Assembly (NCBI GenBank): GCA_905197435.1
Contig: CAJJYX010000062.1
Span: 1-16,367 of the forward strand
DNA from: an uncultured Bacteroides sp.
GTDB taxonomy: Bacteria; Bacteroidota; Bacteroidia; Bacteroidales; Bacteroidaceae
DNA: 16,367 nt
Direction of reading: 5' to 3'
The position numbers and the translations under genes were made by a program. Position 1 is the stretch's first letter. Every line of letters starts with the position of its first letter. The notes beneath the pieces were generated by a model. That model did not search any database and was not told the origin of the DNA. It saw only the letters and a list, made by a program, of their open reading frames with translations. This document shows, piece after piece, positions 1-6,887 of this stretch.

Positions 1-1741
1 CTCCTCCCATAAAAGCCTTCAGGCCATTCACATCCTGAGGTACATAAAAAGAGTAATTCCAGGAATTACCTTCGATAAACCCTTGGCCATGAGTATCCAG
101 CACATCGAATTTTTCCTTCATCTGTCCGGCAGCATTCTTCGGCCGGATAAAACCCAAACGCTCGTCCACCAGATGTTTATAGGCTCCGGCCCGCTTCAGG
201 TAAGTATCGGCCACTTCCCGGTCGCCCATTTTCTTCGCCATATGATAGATCGCCCAATCGTCATAACCATACTCCAGGGTGACCGATGCCGAACTACCGC
301 TCTTTTCCATCGGCACATACCCCAATTCCATATACTCTTTCAATCCTTCGAGGTATGGAACGGTAGAAGTACTCACGACAGCTTCCAGGGCCAGTTTTTC
401 ATCCATCGGAATACCTTTCACGTAAGCATCGGCTATGACCGAAGCCCCATGATATCCGATCATACACCAGGTTTCGTTGCCATAAAACGACCAGACCGGC
501 AACATATGTTCGACACTCTTGTCATAATGGGCCAGCATCGAGTTGACGATATCGGCATTGATATCCCGTTGCACCAGATTGAATAAGGGATGTAATGCCC
601 GGTAAGTATCCCACAAAGAAAAGACGGTATAACGGTCGCCTTGGGTAGTCAAAATCTTATCACTCTCCATAGCGGGATATTCCCCGTTCACATCCTGCAG
701 GATATTGGGATGTATCAGTGCATGATAGAGTGCCGTATAAAATACCGTTTTCTGCTCTTCCGTACCTCCCTCTACAAGAATGCGCGAAAGGTCATCGTTC
801 CAGCGGTGTCGGGCTTCCTCCCTCACCCGGGCAAAGTCCTTGCCCTTCTGCTCGGCATCCAGATTGAGGCGGGCATTCTCTATGCTCACAAAAGAGACTC
901 CCATCTGTACTTCCACTTGCTCGCTTTCTTCGGTATCGAATGTAAGATAGGCACCGATATCATCTCCAGCCAGTTCTTTCCCGTAGCCGGTATAAAGTTT
1001 GTAGCGGCCGTTATCCGGATCCCATTCGGCCTCCACACCGGTCATAGGGCGCTGCTTCTTCCAATAGCCCGAAGCAACGGGCTGCTTATTGGCACGCATT
1101 ACAAAATAAATGGGGAAAACAGCCTGCGGGTTATAACAGAAAGTGCCCAGCAACTTCATGCCTTCAAACTCGCATTCACCCGTCCGGCGCAGGAAAGCCC
1201 CCGATTCATTGGTCAGGCCTTCGCCCAGATTCAGCAACACATGGCTCTGCCCTGCGGGAAAGGTAAAACGCGCCACACCCGTGCGGGGAGTTGCCGTCAC
1301 TTCCGTCTTCACATTGTAGCGGGTCAGGAAGTTACTGTAATATCCGGGAGATGCCTGCTCGTCCTTATAGCGGCTTCCATACTCCTTGTAATCCACAGAC
1401 AGCTTTCCCGTAGTGGGCATCAGCAGCAGAGAGCCCAATTCCGGACAACCTACCCCACTCAGGTTGACATGCGAATATCCGGTGAAGAAGCAATTGTGAT
1501 ACTCATAGGGAGTGGACCACCAGCGTGCATCCTTATCATATTTGTTGTCCTCCGATCCCATCACGTTGAAAGGTACTACGGACATCATTCCATTGGGGCA
1601 GACGGCTCCCGGATTCGTGGTACCGAAGTTGGTGGTACCGATAAAAGGATTCACATAGTCCGTCGGATGCTTCTCTACCGTGGCCATAGACACAGTAAGC
1701 ATTCCAAAGGAGATGATACAGAAAGTAATCAGTCGTTTCAT
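1..1741 (-). CDS. GH92 exo-alpha-mannosidase, 3' end cut by window edge
   Basis: This is a calcium-dependent glycoside hydrolase of family 92, which removes terminal alpha-linked mannose from N-glycan arms by inversion. Translation from the ATG at 1741 stays open for 580 codons to the window edge. It begins with a Sec signal peptide (hydrophobic core after MKRLIT, likely cut near residue 20, VSMA/TVEK) without a lipobox cysteine, so a soluble periplasmic enzyme is expected. The N-terminal GH92 signature DYVNPFIGT is at about 28-36. Further family motifs are FSLWDTYRALHPL, MIGYHGASVIADAY and EGNSWNYSFYVPQDVNGL. Glu557 in the last motif matches the general acid. The remaining 150-200 residues, with the GN(D/E)DCGQMS base motif, lie beyond the left edge. 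The gene is separated from the GH130 gene upstream by 321 nt containing tandem repeats, so it may have its own transcript. The GH92-GH130-MFS order resembles the B. thetaiotaomicron BT1032-BT1034 cluster as I recall it. Linkage specificity cannot be read from this sequence. Confidence 0.93.
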   Translation of the reverse strand, partial: MKRLITFCIISFGMLTVSMATVEKHPTDYVNPFIGTTNFGTTNPGAVCPNGMMSVVPFNVMGSEDNKYDKDARWWSTPYEYHNCFFTGYSHVNLSGVGCPELGSLLLMPTTGKLSVDYKEYGSRYKDEQASPGYYSNFLTRYNVKTEVTATPRTGVARFTFPAGQSHVLLNLGEGLTNESGAFLRRTGECEFEGMKLLGTFCYNPQAVFPIYFVMRANKQPVASGYWKKQRPMTGVEAEWDPDNGRYKLYTGYGKELAGDDIGAYLTFDTEESEQVEVQMGVSFVSIENARLNLDAEQKGKDFARVREEARHRWNDDLSRILVEGGTEEQKTVFYTALYHALIHPNILQDVNGEYPAMESDKILTTQGDRYTVFSLWDTYRALHPLFNLVQRDINADIVNSMLAHYDKSVEHMLPVWSFYGNETWCMIGYHGASVIADAYVKGIPMDEKLALEAVVSTSTVPYLEGLKEYMELGYVPMEKSGSSASVTLEYGYDDWAIYHMAKKMGDREVADTYLKRAGAYKHLVDERLGFIRPKNAAGQMKEKFDVLDTHGQGFIEGNSWNYSFYVPQDVNGLKAFMGG

Positions 1742-1808
1742 AATATAGCAAGGGATTATTTTTATTAGTTACCGAGTGCTCTTGCCATAGCTTTATATGA
1801 CCGGAAGC

Positions 1809-1984
1809 ACTTTGCAATGTTGCTACAACCATTATGTTGTGCAACAACAGCCATTGTAGAGTGTTACTGCAACCACAGTAAAGCACTACTGTAATTATAG
1901 TAAAGCATCACTGTAACTGCTGTAAAGTACCGCTTTAATTATAATAAAGAGCCACTGCAAAAAGCATGCAGCATCTTTGCAGTG
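1809..1984. repeat. Degenerate 22-bp tandem repeat array, about 8 units
   Basis: Cutting the sequence every 22 nt from 1809 lines up eight units (1809, 1831, 1853, 1875, 1897, 1919, 1941, 1963). The approximate plus-strand consensus is AtaGTAAAGcaycACTGyAAyt. Position 5 is T and position 19 is A in all eight units; position 9 is G and position 15 is C in seven of eight. The best-preserved units are 1875-1896 and 1897-1918. Unit junctions tend to be dyad-symmetric: TTACTG at 1864-1869 pairs with CAGTAA at 1876-1881, TACT at 1887-1890 with AGTA at 1899-1902, CTTTA at 1933-1937 with TAAAG at 1945-1949, and the outer units form longer stems. There are no spacers, so this is not a CRISPR array. 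Its role is unknown. A protein-binding array spaced two helical turns apart, a structured 5' leader for the GH92 gene, or a mutating minisatellite are all possible. Confidence 0.75.
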
Positions 1985-1986
1985 GC
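1951..1986 (-). terminator. Possible hairpin terminator downstream of GH130 gene
   Basis: A perfect 11-bp inverted repeat (GCCACTGCAAA at 1951-1961, TTTGCAGTGGC at 1976-1986) encloses a 14-nt loop that itself contains GCATGC. It starts about 77 nt past the GH130 stop codon on the minus strand. The sequence after it on that strand is A/T-rich (TCTTTATTATAATTAAAG) but has no clean U-run. The hairpin coincides with the last two units of the 22-bp array, so it may be part of that structure and not a terminator. Confidence 0.35.
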
Positions 1987-2062
1987 ATCGCGCTCATTAC
2001 AAGCAAGTTACAACAGATGTTCTTTTCTGCAGTACAATGATTACGCTGTCTGCTTTTTATTC

Positions 2063-3034
2063 TTATAGAATACTTGTGCGCTTCGTGAACTCCAGAATCT
2101 CATGGATATAGCCGAAGGCAAGACCTACCACCGTATCGGCTGCACCGTAATATACGGAAACACGTTCTCCGTCCTGCAATGCAGCACAAGGGAACACCAC
2201 ATTGGGCACATCGCCCGCCAGTTCGTATGGAGCAGCGGGTGCAAGCAGATATTCGCGGGTGCGGTACAGCAACTTGGCAGGGTTGTCCCTGTCGAGGATG
2301 GCTGCCCCCATGGAGTAGCGGAAACCGTTGCAAGTGGTAATCACGCCGTGATAAAACATCAACCACCCTTCGGCCGTGAGAAACGGCACCGTGCCTGCCC
2401 CTGTCTTGGTGCATTGCCAGGCACTTTCGGGGAAAGGCGTAGGCCCCATCACATGACGGTGCTCGCCCCAGAACTTCATATCGGGACTGAAGCTGATGTA
2501 AATATCTCCAAAAGATGTATGCCCGCTGTCACTGGGACGGCTCAAGAGCGCATATTTGCCATCGAACTTCTGAGGGAGCAACACACCGTTGCGGTTGAAA
2601 GGCAGAAAGGCATTCTCACACTGGAAGAATTCCTTGAAATCGAAAGTATAGCCTATGCCGATAGTAGGACCGTAGTAACCATTGCACCACGTAATCCAAT
2701 AGCGGTCCTCAATCCACGTCACACGCGGGTCGTATTTATACTCGGACTCTATCATGTCTGTATTCCCGGCCTTGAACTTGATTGGCTCATGTTCTATTTC
2801 CCAATGGATACCGTCCTTACTGAACCCGGCAAAAATATTCATCTGCACCGCACGGTTGTCACAGCGGAACACACCGGCATAACCATCTTCAAACGGAACC
2901 ACCGCACTGTTGAAAATACTGTTTGACGATGGGATATGATACCGGTCTATCACGGGATTTTCCGAATAACGCCACATTACATCCGTACAGCCCGCCGGCC
3001 GTTCTTCCCAAGACATTGTGATTTTATTGCTCAT
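2063..3034 (-). CDS. GH130 beta-1,4-mannosyl-N-acetylglucosamine phosphorylase
   Basis: This cytoplasmic phosphorylase would convert Man-beta-1,4-GlcNAc plus phosphate into alpha-mannose-1-phosphate and GlcNAc, the last step of N-glycan core breakdown. The 323-residue protein has no signal peptide and closely follows the characterised enzymes UhgbMP and B. thetaiotaomicron BT1033 as I remember them, so subfamily GH130_2 is likely. Asp102 in YDPRV fits the proton donor (Asp104 in UhgbMP). Arg148 (FNRNG), Arg166 (SRPSD), Lys210 (QCTKTGAG) and His229 (YHGV) align with the phosphate-binding residues at a constant offset of two, and Asp300 (YGAAD) with the conserved late Asp. The C-terminus EFTKRTSIL is typical. 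The ATG at 3034 is chosen; an internal Met8 is less likely because the region before it is conserved. The gene lies 29 nt after the MFS permease gene, consistent with import followed by phosphorolysis in one operon. Confidence 0.95.
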   Translation of the reverse strand: MSNKITMSWEERPAGCTDVMWRYSENPVIDRYHIPSSNSIFNSAVVPFEDGYAGVFRCDNRAVQMNIFAGFSKDGIHWEIEHEPIKFKAGNTDMIESEYKYDPRVTWIEDRYWITWCNGYYGPTIGIGYTFDFKEFFQCENAFLPFNRNGVLLPQKFDGKYALLSRPSDSGHTSFGDIYISFSPDMKFWGEHRHVMGPTPFPESAWQCTKTGAGTVPFLTAEGWLMFYHGVITTCNGFRYSMGAAILDRDNPAKLLYRTREYLLAPAAPYELAGDVPNVVFPCAALQDGERVSVYYGAADTVVGLAFGYIHEILEFTKRTSIL

Positions 3035-3063
3035 AATTACTCTATGTTATTAATTGGTTATTG

Positions 3064-4368
3064 TTATCTCTTCTCATCGGCATACGTGAACGGTATGAAG
3101 TACGTAATGAGGAATGCAGGAATGGTGGCAAACAGCGTGAAGGTGAAAAACACCTCGTACCCCAGCCAGTCGCTGACAAAGCCGCTGATTGTGCCCGGCA
3201 ACATCACGCCCAGATTCATGATGCCCGAAGCAAAGGCATAGTGTGCCATCTGGTGTTTTCCAGGAGCCACCTGCTGCATCATGAACAAGGTCAGTCCCAC
3301 AAAGCCGAAACCATAGCCGAAATACTCGAGCACGATGGCGCTGCCTATCAGTATTCCGCTTTCCGGTTGATACATGGCAAGCAGTGTATAGGCCACAAAG
3401 GGCAGGTTAAAGATGCAACACAGGGAAAACAGCGTCCGCCGCAGTCCCCGGTGCGAAATATAATAGCCTGCCAACAGCGAACCCAGCACAAAAGCTGCCG
3501 CTCCATAAGTGCCGTAGTACAAACCTATCTGCTGCTCATTCAGTCCCAATCCGCCCGCAGAACGCTCTGCCTTCAGGAAAAGGGGGACAATCTTCATGAC
3601 AAAGCCTTCGGCGAGCCGGTAAAGGATGATGAACGCTATATAGTACCAGATGTGCTTCTTCAAGAAGAAATCCTTGATTACCGCCACCAGCTGCTTCCAC
3701 GTTTCCTTTGCCGACTTGTTACCGGATGCGGCAGCACCGCCCGAGGGCAGCATGCGTATATGATAAAAGCCAAGCAACAACATCACCACCGCCAATATCG
3801 ACATCACTGTCATCCATGCGTGCCGGGTAGCTTCGTAGCGTACTGCTTCCGCAACACCCTCCACTCCACCGAAACCCACCAGCAATGCCCCTGCCAGCCA
3901 GACCAGCCCGCCGGATGCCACAATCTTCGCTATATTGTAGAAGGCCCCCTGCCAACCGATATACTTGGCTTGCTCCTGCTTACTCAGTTCCGACATGTAG
4001 ACACCATCCGTAGCCACATCGTGCGTAGCTCCACTGAAGGCAATCACAGCCAGCAGTGCAATGCACACCGCAAAAAAGAACGGCAACTGCAACGCTAAAG
4101 CTACCAGAGCAAAACCTGCTCCGGTAACCATCTGCGCCAGCACTACGAAAAACTTTTTCGTCTTGAACATTTCAAGGAACGGACTCCAAAGGAACTTCAG
4201 CGTCCAAGGCATCATGATGAGTGACGTCCACAAAGCAATCTGCGCATCACCGATGCCCAGCCCCTTGAACATCAGCACAGAAACCATGTTCAGTACCACA
4301 AATGGCAATCCCATGGCGAAATATACGGTGGGGATCCACGATATAGGATTATGAATTTTTCGGTTCAT
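3064..4368 (-). CDS. AmpG-like MFS permease, probable Man-GlcNAc importer
   Basis: This inner-membrane transporter of 434 residues has about 12 hydrophobic segments in two blocks of six, separated by a hydrophilic loop near residues 205-235. Motifs of the AmpG/PAT branch of the major facilitator superfamily are visible: LKFLWSPFLE at 57-66 after the second helix, and SGATHDVATDGVYM at 112-125, comparable to the ATQD-type motif of AmpG. AmpG itself carries GlcNAc-anhydro-MurNAc, so a GlcNAc-containing disaccharide is a sensible cargo. The gene sits between the GH92 gene (21-nt gap) and the GH130 gene (29-nt gap). That setting suggests it imports Man-beta-1,4-GlcNAc made in the periplasm for the cytoplasmic phosphorylase. 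The equivalent B. thetaiotaomicron arrangement has been proposed to do this. The substrate is inferred from context only. No proton-coupling residue was assigned. Confidence 0.88.
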   Translation of the reverse strand: MNRKIHNPISWIPTVYFAMGLPFVVLNMVSVLMFKGLGIGDAQIALWTSLIMMPWTLKFLWSPFLEMFKTKKFFVVLAQMVTGAGFALVALALQLPFFFAVCIALLAVIAFSGATHDVATDGVYMSELSKQEQAKYIGWQGAFYNIAKIVASGGLVWLAGALLVGFGGVEGVAEAVRYEATRHAWMTVMSILAVVMLLLGFYHIRMLPSGGAAASGNKSAKETWKQLVAVIKDFFLKKHIWYYIAFIILYRLAEGFVMKIVPLFLKAERSAGGLGLNEQQIGLYYGTYGAAAFVLGSLLAGYYISHRGLRRTLFSLCCIFNLPFVAYTLLAMYQPESGILIGSAIVLEYFGYGFGFVGLTLFMMQQVAPGKHQMAHYAFASGIMNLGVMLPGTISGFVSDWLGYEVFFTFTLFATIPAFLITYFIPFTYADEKR

Positions 4369-4389
4369 CCCTTCTGTATATTACCTGTG

Positions 4390-6660
4390 TCACTTCAACG
4401 GTTCACTGCCCATAGTCAGTTCCAGTGTACCGCCGTCTACTATATCTTGATGCATGAAGAACGGGGTCTCCAGCTTATTGCCGTTCAGGACAATGCTCTG
4501 CACATACTTGTTGTCGCGGCTGTTGTTATGGGCAATCACTTTGAACGACTTACCGTCTTTCAGATGAATAGCCGCTTCATTGAACAACGGGCGTCCGATG
4601 GAGTACACCGGCTTGCCGGGACATACCTGGTAGAAGCCCATTGCATTCAGTATATACCATGCAGACATCTGTCCGCAGTCTTCATTGCCCGAAAGTCCGT
4701 CGGGATTATTGAAGTAAAGCGTATGCAACACTTCATCCACAATCTCCTGCGTGCGCCAAGGCTGGCCCACGTAGTTGTAAAGATGGGCAATGTGATGGCT
4801 CGGTTCATTGCCATGGGCATACTGGCCTATCAGACCCGAAATATCCACCGAGGTCGACTCACCTTCCAACTTAGAGTCGGCAGTAAACAGAGAATCCAGC
4901 TTGCCAATGAAGTCTTCGCGTCCTCCCATCAGTGCTACCAATCCGTCAACATCGTGGGGAACGAACCAGGTCCACTGCCAAGCCGTACCCTCGCAATAAT
5001 CGTCATTACGGTGGCTGGAGGAACGGGGATTGAAAGGCGTACGCCAGTTACCCTCACTGTCCAGCCCACGCATGAAGCGGGTACTCGGGTCAAAATAAAC
5101 CTTATATCCTTCGGCAAAAGCCGCATATTTGTCGCGGTTGGCTTCGTCGTCCAAGGCACCCGCCAATATAGAAATACACCAGTCGTCATAAGCGTACTCC
5201 AGGGCTTTAGCCACCGACTCATTGTCTTTGTCACAAGGCACGTAGCCAATCTTGTTCTTCCAGTATTTGGCCTGTGGCATCAGGTGCGGCACGACCAAAG
5301 GATGGGTAATGATGCCGGTCGTATCGTATTCTGCTGTACGGAGACAAGCTTTGTAGGCTTCCTGCACATCGAAGTTACGGTATCCTTTTACATAAGAATC
5401 TGCTATGAGGGAAGCTGCATGATAGCCAATCATGGTCCCCGTATAGTTGCCGGCCAGTTCCCACATAGGCAATATACCACCCTCGCGAGACTTCCGGATG
5501 AGTGAACGGATGAAAGCCTCGTTCAGTTCCGGGTCGATAATCGTCATCAACGGGTGATAGGCACGGAACGTATCCCACAAAGAGAAAATGGTATAAACCG
5601 GTTCCTCCGCCTTGCCCTGGTGGGGTTTCAAATCCATGCCAAAGTAACGGCCGTCGACATCGGTAAACAAGTTGGGTTGCATGCCCGTATGGTAAAGTGC
5701 CGTATAGAACATAGTACGCTGGTCGTTATCCTTGGTGTCGATATCAATTTTGGAGAGATAAGTGTTCCACTGCTGGCGGGCAGCACGGCGCACACCGTCA
5801 AAGTCCCATCCGGGAATTTCGGCTTCCACATTCTTGCGGGCACCGTCCATATCTACGGCAGACACACCTACCTTTACCAATACTTCCTCATCGCCTTCCG
5901 TCTGGAATTGCAGCAAAGCTTTGGCAGTAGGCAGAAGCGGACCACCTTCATCCAATACCATGGAATCTGTAATCAAAGTATAGGTGAATGGTTTGGAGAA
6001 CTTGGCATAGAAGTTGATATACTGGTCGAAAGCCCAATATACAGTCTTTTTGCGTCCACGGATTTCGGTGTCACTGATTATTTCCAACTCCATTTCCTCA
6101 TTCTTCTGGCGCTGGATACTATAATCCAAGTCGAGGATGAAGCCTGCATCTTCCGCCTTCGGGAAGGTATAGCGGTGAATCGCCGCACGTTTGGTAGAAG
6201 TCAGTTCGGCCTTCACCCCGTAGCGGTCCAGAAATACGGAATAATATCCGGGTTCCGCCACTTCATTCTCGTGGGAGAAGGCGGAAGCATATGCCATCTG
6301 CTGGCTCTTCGAACCCATGGAGTGATAGTCTTGCCGGCCCACGGTGGGCATCAGCAACACATCACCGTAATCGGCACAACCTGTACCGCTGACATGTGTA
6401 TGCGAAAATCCGTTGATTGTAGTATCTGCATAGTAATATCCGGAGCAGGCATCCCACTCATAGATGCGTGTATCAGGGCTGGGCTGGATCATCCCGTTGG
6501 GAACTACCGCTCCGGGATAGGTATGCCCATGTCCGCCCGTACCGATAAACGGATTGACGTAGGATGCATAGTCCTGTGTCGCCTGGGTACAGCTACAAAC
6601 CACTCCCAGCAGAAAGAGTCCGCCCAACAGTATGGAATTAGATTTCATGTTTTTCTTCAT
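4390..6660 (-). CDS. GH92 exo-alpha-mannosidase lipoprotein
   Basis: This complete 756-residue family 92 alpha-mannosidase has the usual family length. The N-terminal beta-sandwich starts with YASYVNPFIGTGGHGH (31-46), and the C-terminal (alpha/alpha)6 domain carries FSLWDTFRAYHPL (359-371) and MIGYHAASLIADSY (410-423). Glu557 in CEGTAWQWTW matches the general acid. His616-Gly-Asn-Glu619 lies in the substrate-binding loop, and Asp661 in SGNEDCGQMSAWY matches the catalytic base region, so the enzyme looks active. The signal peptide ends in VVCSC, with Cys24 as the likely lipidated residue (VCS/C). The residues after it, TQATQD, lack the acidic cluster of Bacteroides surface-export signals, so a periplasm-facing lipoprotein is inferred. 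It would trim alpha-mannose from Man(n)GlcNAc after import. It is the first gene of a tight GH92-MFS-GH130 run. It differs clearly from the other GH92 at 1-1741, suggesting different linkages are handled. Exact linkage specificity is not determined. Confidence 0.95.
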   Translation of the reverse strand: MKKNMKSNSILLGGLFLLGVVCSCTQATQDYASYVNPFIGTGGHGHTYPGAVVPNGMIQPSPDTRIYEWDACSGYYYADTTINGFSHTHVSGTGCADYGDVLLMPTVGRQDYHSMGSKSQQMAYASAFSHENEVAEPGYYSVFLDRYGVKAELTSTKRAAIHRYTFPKAEDAGFILDLDYSIQRQKNEEMELEIISDTEIRGRKKTVYWAFDQYINFYAKFSKPFTYTLITDSMVLDEGGPLLPTAKALLQFQTEGDEEVLVKVGVSAVDMDGARKNVEAEIPGWDFDGVRRAARQQWNTYLSKIDIDTKDNDQRTMFYTALYHTGMQPNLFTDVDGRYFGMDLKPHQGKAEEPVYTIFSLWDTFRAYHPLMTIIDPELNEAFIRSLIRKSREGGILPMWELAGNYTGTMIGYHAASLIADSYVKGYRNFDVQEAYKACLRTAEYDTTGIITHPLVVPHLMPQAKYWKNKIGYVPCDKDNESVAKALEYAYDDWCISILAGALDDEANRDKYAAFAEGYKVYFDPSTRFMRGLDSEGNWRTPFNPRSSSHRNDDYCEGTAWQWTWFVPHDVDGLVALMGGREDFIGKLDSLFTADSKLEGESTSVDISGLIGQYAHGNEPSHHIAHLYNYVGQPWRTQEIVDEVLHTLYFNNPDGLSGNEDCGQMSAWYILNAMGFYQVCPGKPVYSIGRPLFNEAAIHLKDGKSFKVIAHNNSRDNKYVQSIVLNGNKLETPFFMHQDIVDGGTLELTMGSEPLK

Positions 6661-6887
6661 ATAATTTATTGTATTACGATTAATCTTTAGATTGGCATAA
6701 AGCTAAAAGAAGAGAAATGCATAGCTTCATGATAGCACCTTGTTGTATGAGGGTAAGTGTACTTGGACAGCAATCTTAGCACTTTGCTTGAGGAGAGCCT
6801 CCCTATTGCTTCGGGCAAGGCTCTCCTTTTTCAAATCAAAAATCAATTGTTCGTTCTTCCACAAAGCAAAGTCATGGAGACATTGAA
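6661..6887 (-). promoter_or_regulatory. Intergenic leader between GH18 gene and GH92 gene
   Basis: The 227-nt gap separates the SusCD-endoglycosidase run from the GH92-MFS-GH130 run. It holds a strong hairpin (6791-6827), followed on the minus strand by about 130 nt of A/T-rich leader before the GH92 ATG at 6660. A weak -7-like element (TAgcTTTa, minus strand, about 40 nt before the ATG) is visible, but no matching -33 TTTG was found. A separate promoter is plausible, not shown. Confidence 0.35.
6791..6827. terminator. Hairpin after the GH18 gene, possible terminator or attenuator
   Basis: AGGAGAGCC at 6791-6799 pairs with GGCTCTCCT at 6819-6827 (9 bp). Inside, TTGC at 6806-6809 pairs with GCAA at 6815-6818 around a TTCGG loop, leaving a six-nt bulge on one side. 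It begins about 60 nt past the GH18 stop, a usual place for a terminator. The T-run (6827-6831) lies on the plus-strand exit side, whereas the genes run on the minus strand, where the exit sequence is TCAAGCAAAG with no U-run. It may pause, partly terminate, or act as an RNA-stability element between the two gene runs. Confidence 0.5.

Larger units (their letters stand above)
1742..2062. other. 321-nt intergenic region between GH130 and GH92 genes
   Basis: This is the only gap longer than 300 nt in the locus. It lies downstream of the GH130 stop and upstream of the GH92 ATG on the minus strand. Most of it (1809-1984) is a degenerate 22-bp tandem array, annotated separately. The stretch next to the GH92 start (1742-1808) is A/T-rich and could hold a leader or promoter, but I found no convincing Bacteroides -7 TAnnTTTG element. 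The stretch 1987-2062 shows nothing recognisable. A short reading frame crossing the array (1536-1886, minus) overlaps the GH92 gene and has no coding features. Confidence 0.6.

Noticed and set aside
641..1768. Plus-strand open frame of 375 codons opposite the partial GH92 gene
   Set aside because: It is antisense to a gene with clear GH92 motifs and a signal peptide, and its translation has no recognisable domain.
1536..1886. Minus-strand frame of 116 codons crossing the repeat array
   Set aside because: It overlaps the 5' part of the GH92 gene in another frame and is explained by the repeats and that gene.
1809..1984. CRISPR-like array
   Set aside because: Units are contiguous 22-mers with no unique spacers, strongly degenerate, and no cas genes are nearby.
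2102..4098. Plus-strand frames opposite GH130 and the MFS permease (2102-2926 and 3061-4098)
   Set aside because: Both overlap genes with conserved active-site or transmembrane motifs on the minus strand and show no family features of their own.
4351..6690. Two long plus-strand frames (4351-5505 and 5554-6690) opposite the complete GH92 gene
   Set aside because: They mirror a well-supported GH92 protein. Long antisense frames are expected from the codon bias of such genes, and no domain is visible.
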